Shown piece after piece: positions 55,520 to 64,000 of a stretch of DNA of 64,000 nt. Both the position numbers and the translations under genes were made by a program. Position 1 is the stretch's first letter; every line of letters begins with the position of its first letter. This DNA comes from Diploptera punctata (taxonomy: Eukaryota; Arthropoda; Insecta; Blattodea; Blaberidae): NCBI GenBank assembly GCA_030220185.1, contig JASPKZ010004199.1, forward strand, positions 2,271,001 through 2,335,000, given 5' to 3'. The notes below the pieces were generated by a model that was not told where the DNA came from, did not search any database, and saw only the letters and a program-made list of their open reading frames with translations.

Positions 55520-55530
55520 GTTTTTTCATG

Positions 55531-55964
55531 TCATATATAGGCCTATATGTGTGTGTGTGTGTAATAAAATTTTAAACAAAAATAATATGTAAAAAAGCGC
55601 GGTGTTACATATTAATAAGGAGTAAGTAACCTATATTAACATTTAAATCTGCGCGTTCCCTGTATCAGTAGTCGCTAATGCTTAGGGAATTATTATTGTT
55701 TATTAGTATTAATACTGTTATGATGAAAGTATAGAAAATTATAGGACATGCAGTAAGTTACTAGAAAAAAATTGCATTTACATAACTGAAGCATTAATAA
55801 AAATATTCCTCCCTTAAATCACAGCCAAAGTTTCCATAGATGACCAAGTAAACATTTATTCTTCTGTTATGAAGAAGCTCAGAGATAACATTTGTTTTAT
55901 AAATAGTATTTTAACGCTTATCGTTGCCTGGCATTCCGGAATTCCTAGAGACCTGATGTTTGGC
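55531..55964. other. No gene or repeat recognised
   Basis: Unassigned A+T-rich sequence. Confidence 0.3.
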
Positions 55965-56097
55965 ATTGCTGGAAATCAATACTAATAAAATTCATTGTTA
56001 AAACCGTTCAGGTGGAGAGTCATAAAATAAAATAAGTTAAAATACCTTCTTAGGTAAAATCCGTCGTCCTCAACTTTTAAAATATGTTACCTTTATG

Positions 56098-56137
56098 CCT
56101 GTAGGCCTTTCAGGACATCCGTCCCATCTTCAGCAGT
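56098..56137 (-). ncRNA. Hammerhead ribozyme-like motif (PLE-E, inverted half)
   Basis: Minus strand: ACUG, core CUGAAGA, one U, stem II GGGAC-GGAU-GUCCU, GAAA, AGGCCU, triplet CUA, CAGG. Stem I has three pairs. Confidence 0.6.
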
Positions 56138-56299
56138 TAATTCTTCGCTACAGCATCCAGGTTGATGTTTGATGCTGCTGGTCCTAATGTGACTTTGTCG
56201 TGACTAAAGTTTCTTCCTGGCGATATCGTATAGTGGGTTGTTTAGTCTGGGAGTGCTTTCATTTATTAAAAGCTTGTTGTCTATTTCCTTGATAATTTC

Positions 56300-56575
56300 C
56301 AGGAAGCTTCAACATAAGATTTAAAGAACATCGTAACGATTTCGTATACGCATATGGAAAGTCTAATTACGCTAAGCACATAATAAACGCCGGCCATAGA
56401 ATGAACTCAATAGAAGACACCCTTACAATAGTACACAAAGAGGGAAATTCAACTAGAATCAACATATTGGAAGACCTGGAAATTATCAAGGAAATAGACA
56501 ACAAGTTTTTAATAAATGAAAGCACTCCCAGACTAAACAATCCACTATACGATATCATCAGCAAGAAGCTTTAGT
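56300..56575 (+). pseudogene. Penelope-type GIY-YIG C-terminal region
   Basis: Plus frame without a Met: FNIRFKEHRNDFVYAYGKSN, then YAKHIINAGHRMNSIEDTL, TIVHKEGNSTRINILEDLE and IIKEIDNKFLIN, stopping at 56574. R-RFKEH ... S-yA-HI---GH ... I-dt--i---kg...-iLE-leI is the pattern of the GIY-YIG endonuclease end of Penelope-like proteins, where the nuclease nicks the target for reverse transcription. The GIY and YIG motifs themselves and the reverse transcriptase are not present: only the last ~90 residues survive. Confidence 0.72.
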
Positions 56576-56640
56576 CACGACAAAGCCACATTAGGACCAG
56601 CAGCATCAAAAATCAACCTGGATGCTGTAGCGAAGAATGA

Positions 56641-56680
56641 ACTGCTGATGATGGGACGGATGTCCTGAAAGGCCTATAGG
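56641..56680 (+). ncRNA. Hammerhead ribozyme-like motif (PLE-E, direct half)
   Basis: ACUG, core CUGAUGA, one U, stem II GGGAC-GGAU-GUCCU, GAAA, AGGCCU, triplet CUA, UAGG. Compared with 14563, stem II differs by a compensated pair (GGGAC/GUCCU against GGAAC/GUUCU). Confidence 0.62.
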
Positions 56681-57084
56681 CATAAAGATTACATATTTTA
56701 TAAGTTGAGAACGACGGATTTTACCTAAGAAGGTATTTTAACTTATTTTATTTTATTGCTGGAAATGTGAAACTTAATCCAAAAGATATATATTTCATAA
56801 GAACCGGACTGTAAATAAACATGGAATACCAAATTAAAGTCTGGTACAGTATGAGGAGAATGATAACAAGATGGTTAGAAAATGCTTTGAATGCAGAAAA
56901 ACAAGCCTAGGTTCTCAAATATTTTATGTTTACAATTTATTCTAAATGTTCTCTTTCTATTCTCAGTTTGGTGAGGAGTTTCATGGACAGATGTTTCTTC
57001 AAACACCTGACACTATTGCAGATCTCCGCTATTGTAATCACATCTCCAACACCCATGAATATCTAGCAGCTTCCATACTCGCCT

Positions 57085-57850
57085 CTGCATATAATTATAT
57101 ATATTTTTGCGCGATAGTTCGTTTTGTCGTACTTACAGCATGGCGACCATGATTGAAAGTTCAACTTCCTACATTTCGGGGTTGCCAACCTAAATAACTA
57201 TCTATCTATCTTCGAGATTTTTTACAGCTGCTGCCGTCTTCCCGTACCAAACCTCCAAAGCCTACGATCATGGGCATCTTCAATGCTTAGCCCTCTTGCT
57301 TGCATTACTGTCTTCATAATTTCCTTCCATGTTATATATTATATAACTATATTATATTAAATTATTATACTGTAATATTACATATAAACACGCGTGTGGG
57401 AAGTAAAACCATTGCCCTCTATGTATAGGCCTACTACGTACAATGTATATACAAAAAATATCCAAAAGGTAGTGTTGATATACATTATACGAAAGAAATC
57501 ACTGCATTTTAAATGAACTGAACATCATTTGAAATGATATGAAACAATAAATACGTACTTGCTGCCATTTTATCACTATTGGTCTCACGGCCTCCTGTTG
57601 TTTCAACTAATGAACATTGCCCACACTGCACTTGTTAACGTTAGTCAATTGTTTATAATGAACGCAAATATCTCCAACAAGGATGTTATTATTTTACTGT
57701 TATTTATTGTTTTGAAAACACCATCGAGCAAAAAATAATGCACAACGCACGTTTTTGAAATGTTCTACAAAATCTCGGAAATTAAAAACCTCGCTATCGC
57801 TCGGTTTTTAAACATTTTCCTTGCAACGTAATATACTATTTCAGGACGTA
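57085..57850 (-). repeat. Family T repeat, interrupted
   Basis: Reverse of 63230-64000: GCGCGATAGTTCGTTTTGTC, GTTCAACTTCCTACATTTCG and GGTTGCCAACC at one end, GGGAAGTAAAACCATTGCCC, AACAATTGACTAAC (reverse) and ACCTCGCTATCGCTCGG at the other. A different repeat (57204-57350) is inserted at AAATAACTA, with ATAACTA on both sides. Confidence 0.7.
57204..57350 (-). mobile_element. Unclassified repeat, inserted in family T
   Basis: TACGATCATGGGCATCTTC, CTGCCGTCTTCCCGTACC and a TATCTATCTATC tail; reverse relative of 48915-49010. Short flanking duplication ATAACTA. Confidence 0.55.
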
Positions 57851-57979
57851 AAAATATATATGTAACATCCTTCGAAATATAAACAAAGTCGTTTATCCCA
57901 TGTCGTAGATAAACAGCATGTGAAAAGTCGAGCCTGAAGTAAAGTTTCTGAGCATCATTTGTGGCTTGTCTCGGCTTCA

Positions 57980-58615
57980 ACTTTAATTAGCGACGCTAAT
58001 GACTTGAGATATTACGTCATAGTTAACTAATATTTCACTTACCTATGTATTTATGAAATGTTCTGTTTTCTTTATAGAACTGACTAGCTACCATGCCCTT
58101 GATCTTGAAAACGGAACTCTTTTATTAAGATTAGCCCCTAAGTGAAGATACCTTAATCGTATAAAAGTATGGAGATAGAATGAGAAAAGGGTGCTAGAAT
58201 AGGCCTTTTATCTCGGTGGTTAATTTATTTTATGACGCTGAACTGTAATGTTGCAATAAGATATAATGGCGATGAGAAAGCGGTAGTGGAGTAACATGAA
58301 ACATGCTTCTCAAACTCCGGGAAAACTTAGCTCTTCATTACAGACGCCATGTTTACATCTTAATACAGACAAGTCTTGCCAACTCAAGCACGTCAAATGC
58401 GCTAATGAAATGAGATAATTCCAACAGTCAGGTATCTGATAACGTTATTCAGTCTTACACGGGAGTCTTCTTCGTCAGAATGTGTAAAGATGTAACTACA
58501 TTATAAAACGCAAGTTCGTTATTGGGTTCCATTTAATATCTTTAAAATTAAATCAGTGATGTAATAAAACATGACAAACACAAAAATAGTAATTCATAAC
58601 CTATTATATAAACCA
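57980..58615. other. No gene or repeat recognised
   Basis: Unassigned sequence. Confidence 0.3.
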
Positions 58616-58619
58616 ATAT

Positions 58620-59720
58620 TCTAAAATCGCAATAGAGTCATAGACGCCAAACATCTTATAAATAATAAACGTGAACAAACAATGCTTACAGCAATTTGTT
58701 ACGACCACCAAATTAAAAACATAGATGTTAAATTTTGGGCAGACGAGGTTAGGAGAGAACTCCAAAAGATTGGGATGGGCTGGATATGGGAAAAAGGGAC
58801 TGAAAATCGCAAGAACGTGTGGAGAAAAATAAGGAGGAGGTACTTAGATATAAACCAACAAGATACTTTCGCCGAATGTACAGGAAAACGCTCACTGTGT
58901 TTACAAAGAGACCTAAAACACGTCTGGGGAAAAGAATCGTATATACTCAACCTAGGATTTAAGGAGAGATCAGGGCTTGCTTGGTTTAGGCTAGGGGCAT
59001 GGAAATTTCTAAAAATTAGCGACGATCACGATATGCGAATATGTCCAATGTGCGGGAACTTTGAAGATGAGATACATATATTAGGAAAATGTAATGATTT
59101 AGAATATTGGAGACGTCAGTTATTACCGGAAGATTTCTAAATTCAAATCGGGAAAGATTGGCATGCTACGAGTTATTGGTAAATCCAGAAAATTGGATAA
59201 ACCTCGGTAAATTTCTGGACAAAACGCGAAAAATAAGGACAACACTCATTCATGAATAAATATATGTTATCAAAATGCAATACCATTAATTATTAACAAT
59301 TATATATAAATTAATTAGTGTATAATGCTATTGTGTTATTATTTAATTGTAATATTAATGTGTTTTCTTTATGTAATTGTAATGTTAATGTTTTTTTAGT
59401 GTATAATGCTATTGTGTTATTACTTAATTGTAATATTATTGTGTTTTCTTTATGTAATTGTAATGTTAATGTTTTTAGTGTATAATGCTATTGTGTTATT
59501 ATTTAATTGTAATATTATTATTGTGTTTTCTTTATGTAATTGTAATGTTATTGCTGTTTTTGTTGTTTATTTTTCTTTACACTAGTACCAATTATTACTT
59601 TATTGTAACGGACTGTCAACAGCACGTACGGCTTACTGCCCGTGCGACCCATATTTGTAAATAATATTGTAAATATCTTACTTTTTGTCTAATAAAGTCC
59701 TACTACTACTACTAATAATA
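58620..59720 (+). pseudogene. LINE-Z: C-terminal zinc finger, 3' UTR and tail
   Basis: A 152-codon frame (58682-59140) opens inside coding text; about 20 codons upstream are in frame without a Met (NRVIDAKHLINNKREQ), so the Met is internal. It contains RSGLAWFRLGAWKF and the CCHC-type finger CPMCGNFEDEIHILGKC followed by YWRRQLL, usual at the C-terminus of R1/Jockey/I-group LINEs. A one-base shift at about 59138 moves the text to another frame (RERLACYELLVNPENWINLG), which ends at 59260. Then come an 80-bp minisatellite, CGTACGGCTTACTGCCCGTG, an AATAAAG signal and a (CTA)n tail at 59699-59714. Confidence 0.75.
59316..59552. repeat. Minisatellite, three ~80-bp units
   Basis: Units start at TAGTGTATAATGCTATTGTG (59316, 59397, 59477) and contain TTTCTTTATGTAATTGTAAT. 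They lie in the LINE-Z 3' UTR; small ATT and TTT indels separate them. Confidence 0.9.
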
Positions 59721-59734
59721 ATAATAATTAGTTG

Positions 59735-59890
59735 ACTCAAAGGGTAGCGTTTGATACTCTTATTCAGGAGGTCCCGAGTTCAAATTCCGGTGCCGATCAG
59801 CCTGACTGGAGTTTTCTTCTCATTTTCCTCAATCATCAGGGTTGAAATTTCATTACCAGGACTCATTTCATGATATTTACCATTGCATTA
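59735..59890 (+). mobile_element. SINE-2
   Basis: GTTGACTCAAAGGGTAGCG (box A region), GAGTTCAAATTCCGGTGCCG (box B region), GCCTGACTGGAGTTTTC, CATTACCAGGACTCATTTCA. Follows the LINE-Z tail by 20 bp. Confidence 0.75.
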
Positions 59891-60009
59891 AATAAAAATA
59901 AAATAAATATAAATGTTAAAGGTATCTTAAAAAATAAAAATAATAAAATGACATATCGACCAGAAAAAGAGGCCTTATCTAAAATAACAGAAGAATATTT
60001 ACAAAAAAT

Positions 60010-61440
60010 AAGTAGATTATTTGCCTGAACGAATGCTAAAAGCTCAAGCCTATCTTAATATATACAACATACTTGGCCCATACTTGTCAGGTTTCATGAG
60101 TCACATTACAACTGCTCTTCTTAAAGTAACCGAAGACACACGTGAAGCAATGCCCAATGCACAGATGATATTGTTGATTCTCTTGGATTTTAGTAAAGCT
60201 TTCGACAGAGTTGACAGACATACTCGTCGCTAAATTAAAATGTTTTAAACCTTTCGTGAACTGGCTGGAATCCTACCTTCATGAACGCCAGCAATCTGTA
60301 GCCAATACAGATGTTTCCTCATCCTAGCGAACTCTTATGGCTGGCGACCAACAAGGATCAGTGTTAAGAACCTCTACGTTTCTATCTATATCCATTAGTA
60401 TTACTTACTCTTGACATCACTTGACGATTTACAAATTGCATTCACTATCATTCCGACGATATACTTGACGCACTGCAAAAATTAAATAATTACTTACTCT
60501 TAATTTCCCAATGGGCGACGAAACATTCACTTAATCATAATGCTGACAAGACATAGTGCATAATTGTAGGCCACCGACGAATGCAACGCATTAAAATTAT
60601 TAAAATATTCCCACTATTCTCCTACAGTATATTAATTAAAAATCTGGGAAACTGCAAGGACTCTCATTTGGACTGGAAAGTCCAGATGATTAATAACTAA
60701 CTAACTAACTCTCACTGGTTCTATGGAACCCATGGGTTCATGGCCGCGCGGACATAAGCTCTCCATACATCCCAATCCTGAGCTAATGTTTTCCAATCAT
60801 CCCCTGTATAATCTACTTCCCTCAAATTATGGATAATATTATTCTCCCATATTATTCTTCGTCTACCAACTGGGTGTTTTCCCTCCAGTTTTCCTTCAAG
60901 AAGCTTCCATGCACTTCTTTCATCCCCCATACGTGCCACATATCCTGCCTATCAGTCTACGAGACTTAACTGTTCTTCCTACACACATCATATAGCTCAC
61001 TATTATGTAGTTTTCTCCATTCGCCTGTCTGTTCATCTGTTTTTGACAAACAATTTTCCTAAGAACTTTATTCTCAAATACTCGACGGGTTCCAGATGAT
61101 TGATGCCTGCAAGAAAAGTGTTTTCCAATATTCATTCCTTAAATATATTTAGAAAACTCCTCGCGAAATTAAAACATATACTTAAGTCTCTTGTAATGCC
61201 AATTTCGAATAAAGGACATGCTATTGACTGATTTCACAACCTAAGTGATAGGCTATAGCGTGTTCATACTGCGTACATTGGATTTATATCCAATCTCTGT
61301 CCTTGTGACCACGTATCTCCTTCATTTCAGTCTTATCTTGACTTCATCTAAATGACCGAAGAATTCAACATTCGCATTTATCGTTAAACCAAATTATGAA
61401 CGCACATTTATCAAATTATTGTCAACGCGATTTTAAAATG
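60010..61440 (+). pseudogene. Jockey-like LINE reverse transcriptase, split by LINE-A
   Basis: Plus-strand text: YNILGPYLSGFMSHITTALL, motif A LILLDFSKAFDRVD (catalytic D), then after a frameshift NWLESYLHERQQSV, MAGDQQGSVL (motif B, degraded), a motif C region now broken (DDLQI at about 60425), and ISQWATKHSLNHNADKT. The text stops at 60691, a minus-strand LINE-A follows, and the thumb region resumes at 61091 (IDACKKSVFQ ... LNDRRIQHSHLSLNQ). Stops and indels are frequent: this is older than the LINE-A inside it. LINE-B text begins at 61443. Confidence 0.78.
60692..61090 (-). mobile_element. LINE-A inserted in the jockey-like LINE, 11-bp duplication
   Basis: Tail AACTAACTAACTAACTC, then C-terminal codons (AYVRAAMNPWVP, KLEGKHPVGRRRIIWE) up to the FENKVLRKIV region. 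TCCAGATGATT occurs at 60681-60691 and 61091-61101, a clean target duplication. 5'-truncated at about 400 bp, a usual outcome of target-primed reverse transcription. Confidence 0.9.
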
Positions 61441-61442
61441 CA

Positions 61443-61896
61443 TTTCAGACGGTGTGTGGAACAATACAGAGAACATTCAAAAATAAAATTAGAAAAGAAA
61501 CAAAGATAAAATGTATAATGTTATGGCGGTTCCCACAATATTGTATGGTTGTGAAACTTGGGCACCAATGAATAAACAGAAGGATAGAATACAGACGCCG
61601 GAGATGAGGTTCCTAAGACAAGTTAAAGGATATACAAGACTTGATAGAATAAGAAATGAGGATATAAGAGAAGAATTGAAAGTACAGCCTTTATTGGATA
61701 AGGTCACGAATTACAGACAGAAATGGATTGATCATATGGATGGAATGAGTAAGGAGAGATATCCATTGTTAGCAAGAAATTATCAAGCAAGAGGAAGACG
61801 TGATGTTGGAAGACCTAGAAGACGTTGGGCTGATGCATTATGAAGTCGGAACGGGCAATTGCCTAATCCCTGGAGTGATGATGATGATGATGATTA
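61443..61896 (+). mobile_element. LINE-B 3' part with TGATGA tail
   Basis: Closely matches 15890-16330: CGTIQRTFKNKIRKETK, LYGCETWAPMNKQKD, RLDRIRNEDIREELKVQPLL and GRRDVGRPRRRWADAL, then GGAACGGGCAATTGCC and (GAT)n. A one-base deletion near 61508 (AAGATAAAATG) shifts the frame. It looks younger than the other LINE-B pieces. Confidence 0.9.
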
Positions 61897-61949
61897 TTAT
61901 TGATTTATCATAATTTAGGCATAAGATCTCAAGATACTTTTTTACTTTG

Positions 61950-62130
61950 TTGTCACGACAACACCACGTTACGACCAGCAGCATCTACCATCATACTAGA
62001 TATTGTAGCGAACAAAGACCTGCTGATGATGGAACGGATGTTCTGAAAGGCCTACAGGCATAAAGAATACATATTTTATAAGTTGAGGACGACGGATCTT
62101 ACCTAAGAAGGTATATTTTAACTTATTTTA
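61950..62130 (+). mobile_element. PLE-E terminal region, single arm
   Basis: From GTCACGACAACACCACG to AACTTATTTTATATT. The inverted arm and left end are missing. It contains a hammerhead-like motif and runs into an (ATT)n tract. Confidence 0.8.
62019..62058 (+). ncRNA. Hammerhead ribozyme-like motif (PLE-E)
   Basis: CCUG, core CUGAUGA, one U, stem II GGAAC-GGAU-GUUCU, GAAA, AGGCCU, triplet CUA, CAGG (four pairs with CCUG). All invariant core positions agree. Confidence 0.65.
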
Positions 62131-62167
<37 letters not shown>

Positions 62168-62183
62168 GTTATTATTATTATTG

Positions 62184-62258
<75 letters not shown>
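62131..62258. repeat. (ATT)n microsatellite
   Basis: About 40 ATT units with GTT variants, directly after the PLE-E end. Confidence 0.95.
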
Positions 62259-62259
<1 letters not shown>

Positions 62260-62269
62260 GTAGATACGT

Positions 62270-62825
62270 AACTTCGCGAATGACTTAAGATATCAAAGAG
62301 CGGTTAAATTAAATACTAACTATTAGAACTATAAGGCTGAGAAACTCTGTTCAGAAATTAATAAATTCGTGGATATTCAAATTGAATACTCGTATCTCAT
62401 GAACCATATTTTGACAATCACATTATGACTTACTATAAATTCGGTTTAATTGAAGAAAATCCATTTTATCGCAGAAAATAATAATAGTGCAGTGAAATTG
62501 TATGTCATGATCTCTGCAGTATGACAATAAAGCGCTGTTATTTATCATCAATATGTATCAGTAATTAATTTGGTTGGATATCTTTACTAATTTATAGCCA
62601 GGGACATTTTCAGTTTATTTGGAACAGATTTCTATCACAATATTGTGAACTAGAGTTTATTACACACTTCATCATGGATCGTGTTTTGAGGTAGTCGACA
62701 AATGAAATATCGCAGCCCCATAATTATTAACAATGTAGTGATGTTCATTTCATGTGTTATCATCTGACACGTGAATTATACACATACAATGTGTGCTTAA
62801 AGAAACATTTCAATCTTACCTCTAT
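62270..62825. other. No gene or repeat recognised
   Basis: Unassigned A+T-rich sequence. Confidence 0.35.
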
Positions 62826-62829
62826 CAAA

Positions 62830-63127
62830 AATCACTGCAATCATAACATTTCCATGCTATTGCTTTGCAGCCTTACTAGGGAATTATAGGTGTGGTAGCT
62901 TCCCGTTACTTTCCACACCGGTGAAGGATGATGATAATGATAAGGATGATGATGATGGCCGGATGATTTTCGGGGACCGTTTGGGCCTTAAGCTTCCTGA
63001 CATTTGTCTTACAGGTGAGGAAAACCCCCGTAAAAACCTCACCTAGGAGCCTGTCCCGACCGGGAATCGAACCCGGGCCCGCTGCGTGACAAGGCAGCAC
63101 GCTACCTCGAGACCACAGCGATGGACT
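62830..63127 (-). mobile_element. SINE-1, lacking the extreme 3' end
   Basis: Intact box B (GGGTTCGATTCCC on the minus strand) and all central blocks; the CAGAATTACTATGGATG end has been lost. Confidence 0.92.
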
Positions 63128-63224
63128 ATTTTCGAACTGTGGCTGTGTCCGTTTTTAATAGCCAATTGTATGCTATGAACAGAGGCAATAGACCATCGAT
63201 TTGGGTCTACTATAAGAAAGTATG

Positions 63225-64000
63225 AAATAGTATATTACGATAGGAGGTTGGGAAGTGGTTTTTATAGAATCGAGGGAAAATGTTTAAAAACCGATCGACA
63301 GCAAGGTTTTTAATTTCCGAGATTCTGTAAAACACGTAACAAACGTACGTTGTATATTATTTTTTGCGCGACGGTGTTTTCAAAATAATAAATAATAGTA
63401 AAATAATATCTTTATTGAAAATATTTGCGTTCATTATAAACAATTGACTAACATTAACACTGTGGGCAATGTTTATTATTGAAACAACAGGAGGCTTTGA
63501 GAACAGTTATTGATAACTTGGCCGCAAGTACGTATTCATTGTTTTATATTGTTTCAAATAAAATTCAGTTCATTTAAAATGCAGTGATTTGTTTAGTATA
63601 ATGTATATTAACACTATCTTTTGGATATTTTCTGTATATACATTTTTCGTAGTATACATAGAGGGCAGTGATTTTACTTCCCGCACATGGGTGTAAATGT
63701 AATATTACAGTATAGTTATTTAGGTTGGCAACCCCGAAATGTAGGAAGTTGAACTTTGAATAATGGTCGCCATTGTTGATAAGTACGACAAAACGCACTA
63801 TGGCGCAAAATAGTATATTACAATACGAGGTTGGGAAGTGGTTTTTACAGAAGCGAGGAAATGATTAAAAGCCGAGCAATAGTGAGGTTTTTAATATCCG
63901 AGATTCTGTAAGACACTTCACAAACGTATGTTGCATATTATTTTTTGCGCAATAGTGCGTTTTGTCGTACTTACAGCAATGGCGACTATGATTGAAAGTT
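63225..64000 (+). repeat. Family T repeat, cut by window end
   Basis: Contains a direct repeat of about 160 bp (63225-63385 and 63805-63965; both with GAGGTTGGGAAGTGGTTTTT, GAGGTTTTTAAT and TTATTTTTTGCGC). The second copy lies between inverted ends: AGGTTGGCAACCCCGAAATG at 63722 and, at the window edge, TACTTACAGCAATGGCGACT, the reverse of the AATGGTCGCCATTG block at 63761. The missing outer part of the right inverted end can be read at 57160-57193. Confidence 0.7.

Larger units (their letters stand above)
54440..55530 (+). repeat. Tandem array of tRNA-like modules
   Basis: Three to four units of roughly 290-390 bp in direct orientation. Each has a tRNA-like sequence, TTTATTTTTCTTAT.TCAT, a TA-rich link, GC.TCACTGCTATAAAGTAAA, TTGTTATAGGAGCTA.TAG, TGGCAGT..AGACCGAG, TTCCCGCTACATCTCGTAAT and a (TA)n or AT-rich link to the next. 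Box B sequences GGGTTCAAATCCC lie at 54514, 54824, 55109 and, weaker, 55499. Units differ by more than microsatellite drift, so the array is not brand new. Confidence 0.7.
55977..56754 (+). mobile_element. PLE-E with coding remnant, 12-bp target duplication
   Basis: ATTGCTGGAAAT flanks both ends (55965-55976, 56755-56766). Layout: the shared left end; an inverted terminal region and inverted C-terminal codons (about 56024-56300, minus); then plus-strand codons and the direct terminal region to 56754. The minus half mirrors the plus half, so this is an inverted partial dimer, an arrangement known for Penelope-like insertions. Confidence 0.82.

Overview
This window looks like intergenic or intronic DNA from a large, repeat-rich insect genome, most likely a cockroach (Blattodea). 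The base is A+T rich, no intact protein-coding host gene is visible, and nearly every recognisable stretch is a transposable element, a tRNA-derived SINE or a simple repeat. The cockroach guess rests on remembered resemblance of the LINE peptides (for example WRAYVRAAMNLRVR and YADDVVLLADS) to predicted proteins of Periplaneta-type genomes. It is not proven here.

Main repeat families, with names used only in this report: LINE-A (non-LTR retrotransposon, YADD reverse transcriptase, TTAG-type tail; about 14 pieces); LINE-B and relatives (RTE-like, FADD reverse transcriptase, TGATGA tail); a jockey-like LINE; LINE-Z (zinc-finger C-terminus, long 3' UTR); SINE-1 (tRNA head, 12 pieces); SINE-2, SINE-3 and SINE-4 (other tRNA-derived families); a tRNA-like tandem module; Penelope-like elements (PLE-E, -F, -G, -H); a dispersed ~650-780 bp A+T-rich family (M, 5 copies); three elements with terminal inverted repeats (17430-18044, 20688-21462, 26052-27498); and a family T repeat cut by the right edge.

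Layout. 1-2520: LINE fragments and microsatellites. 2600-5300: PLE-F and PLE-H pieces and a diverged tandem array. 6220-7720: two SINE-1 copies and a LINE fragment. 10350-14150: LINE-A, SINE-3 and SINE-1. 14240-16330: PLE-G with a nested PLE-E, then the longest LINE-B. 17157-18340: LINE-A split by an inverted-repeat element. 18630-29740: SINEs, TIR elements, M copies and PLE-G. 30430-33730: LINE-A, compound microsatellites, tRNA-like module, SINE-3, M. 36180-39320: M, PLE-F, SINE-1, a heat-shock-type promoter on the minus strand with a possible untranslated first exon, SINE-3. 41280-50980: LINE-A, SINE-1/3, PLE-H palindrome, mixed LINE debris. 52550-56760: M, SINE-1, tRNA-like array, PLE-E. 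57085-64000: T, LINE-Z, jockey split by LINE-A, LINE-B, PLE-E, SINE-1, T.

The most interesting signals are: (1) at least twelve hammerhead-ribozyme-like motifs, in four different Penelope-like families, with compensatory differences between families in stems I and II; (2) a minus-strand promoter at 38560-38677 with a perfect three-unit heat shock element, TATA box and, ~240 bases on, a consensus splice donor, but no downstream exon in the window; (3) a tandem array of units each carrying a tRNA-like sequence. The first extends a known association (hammerheads in Penelope-like elements); the other two are inferences from sequence alone.
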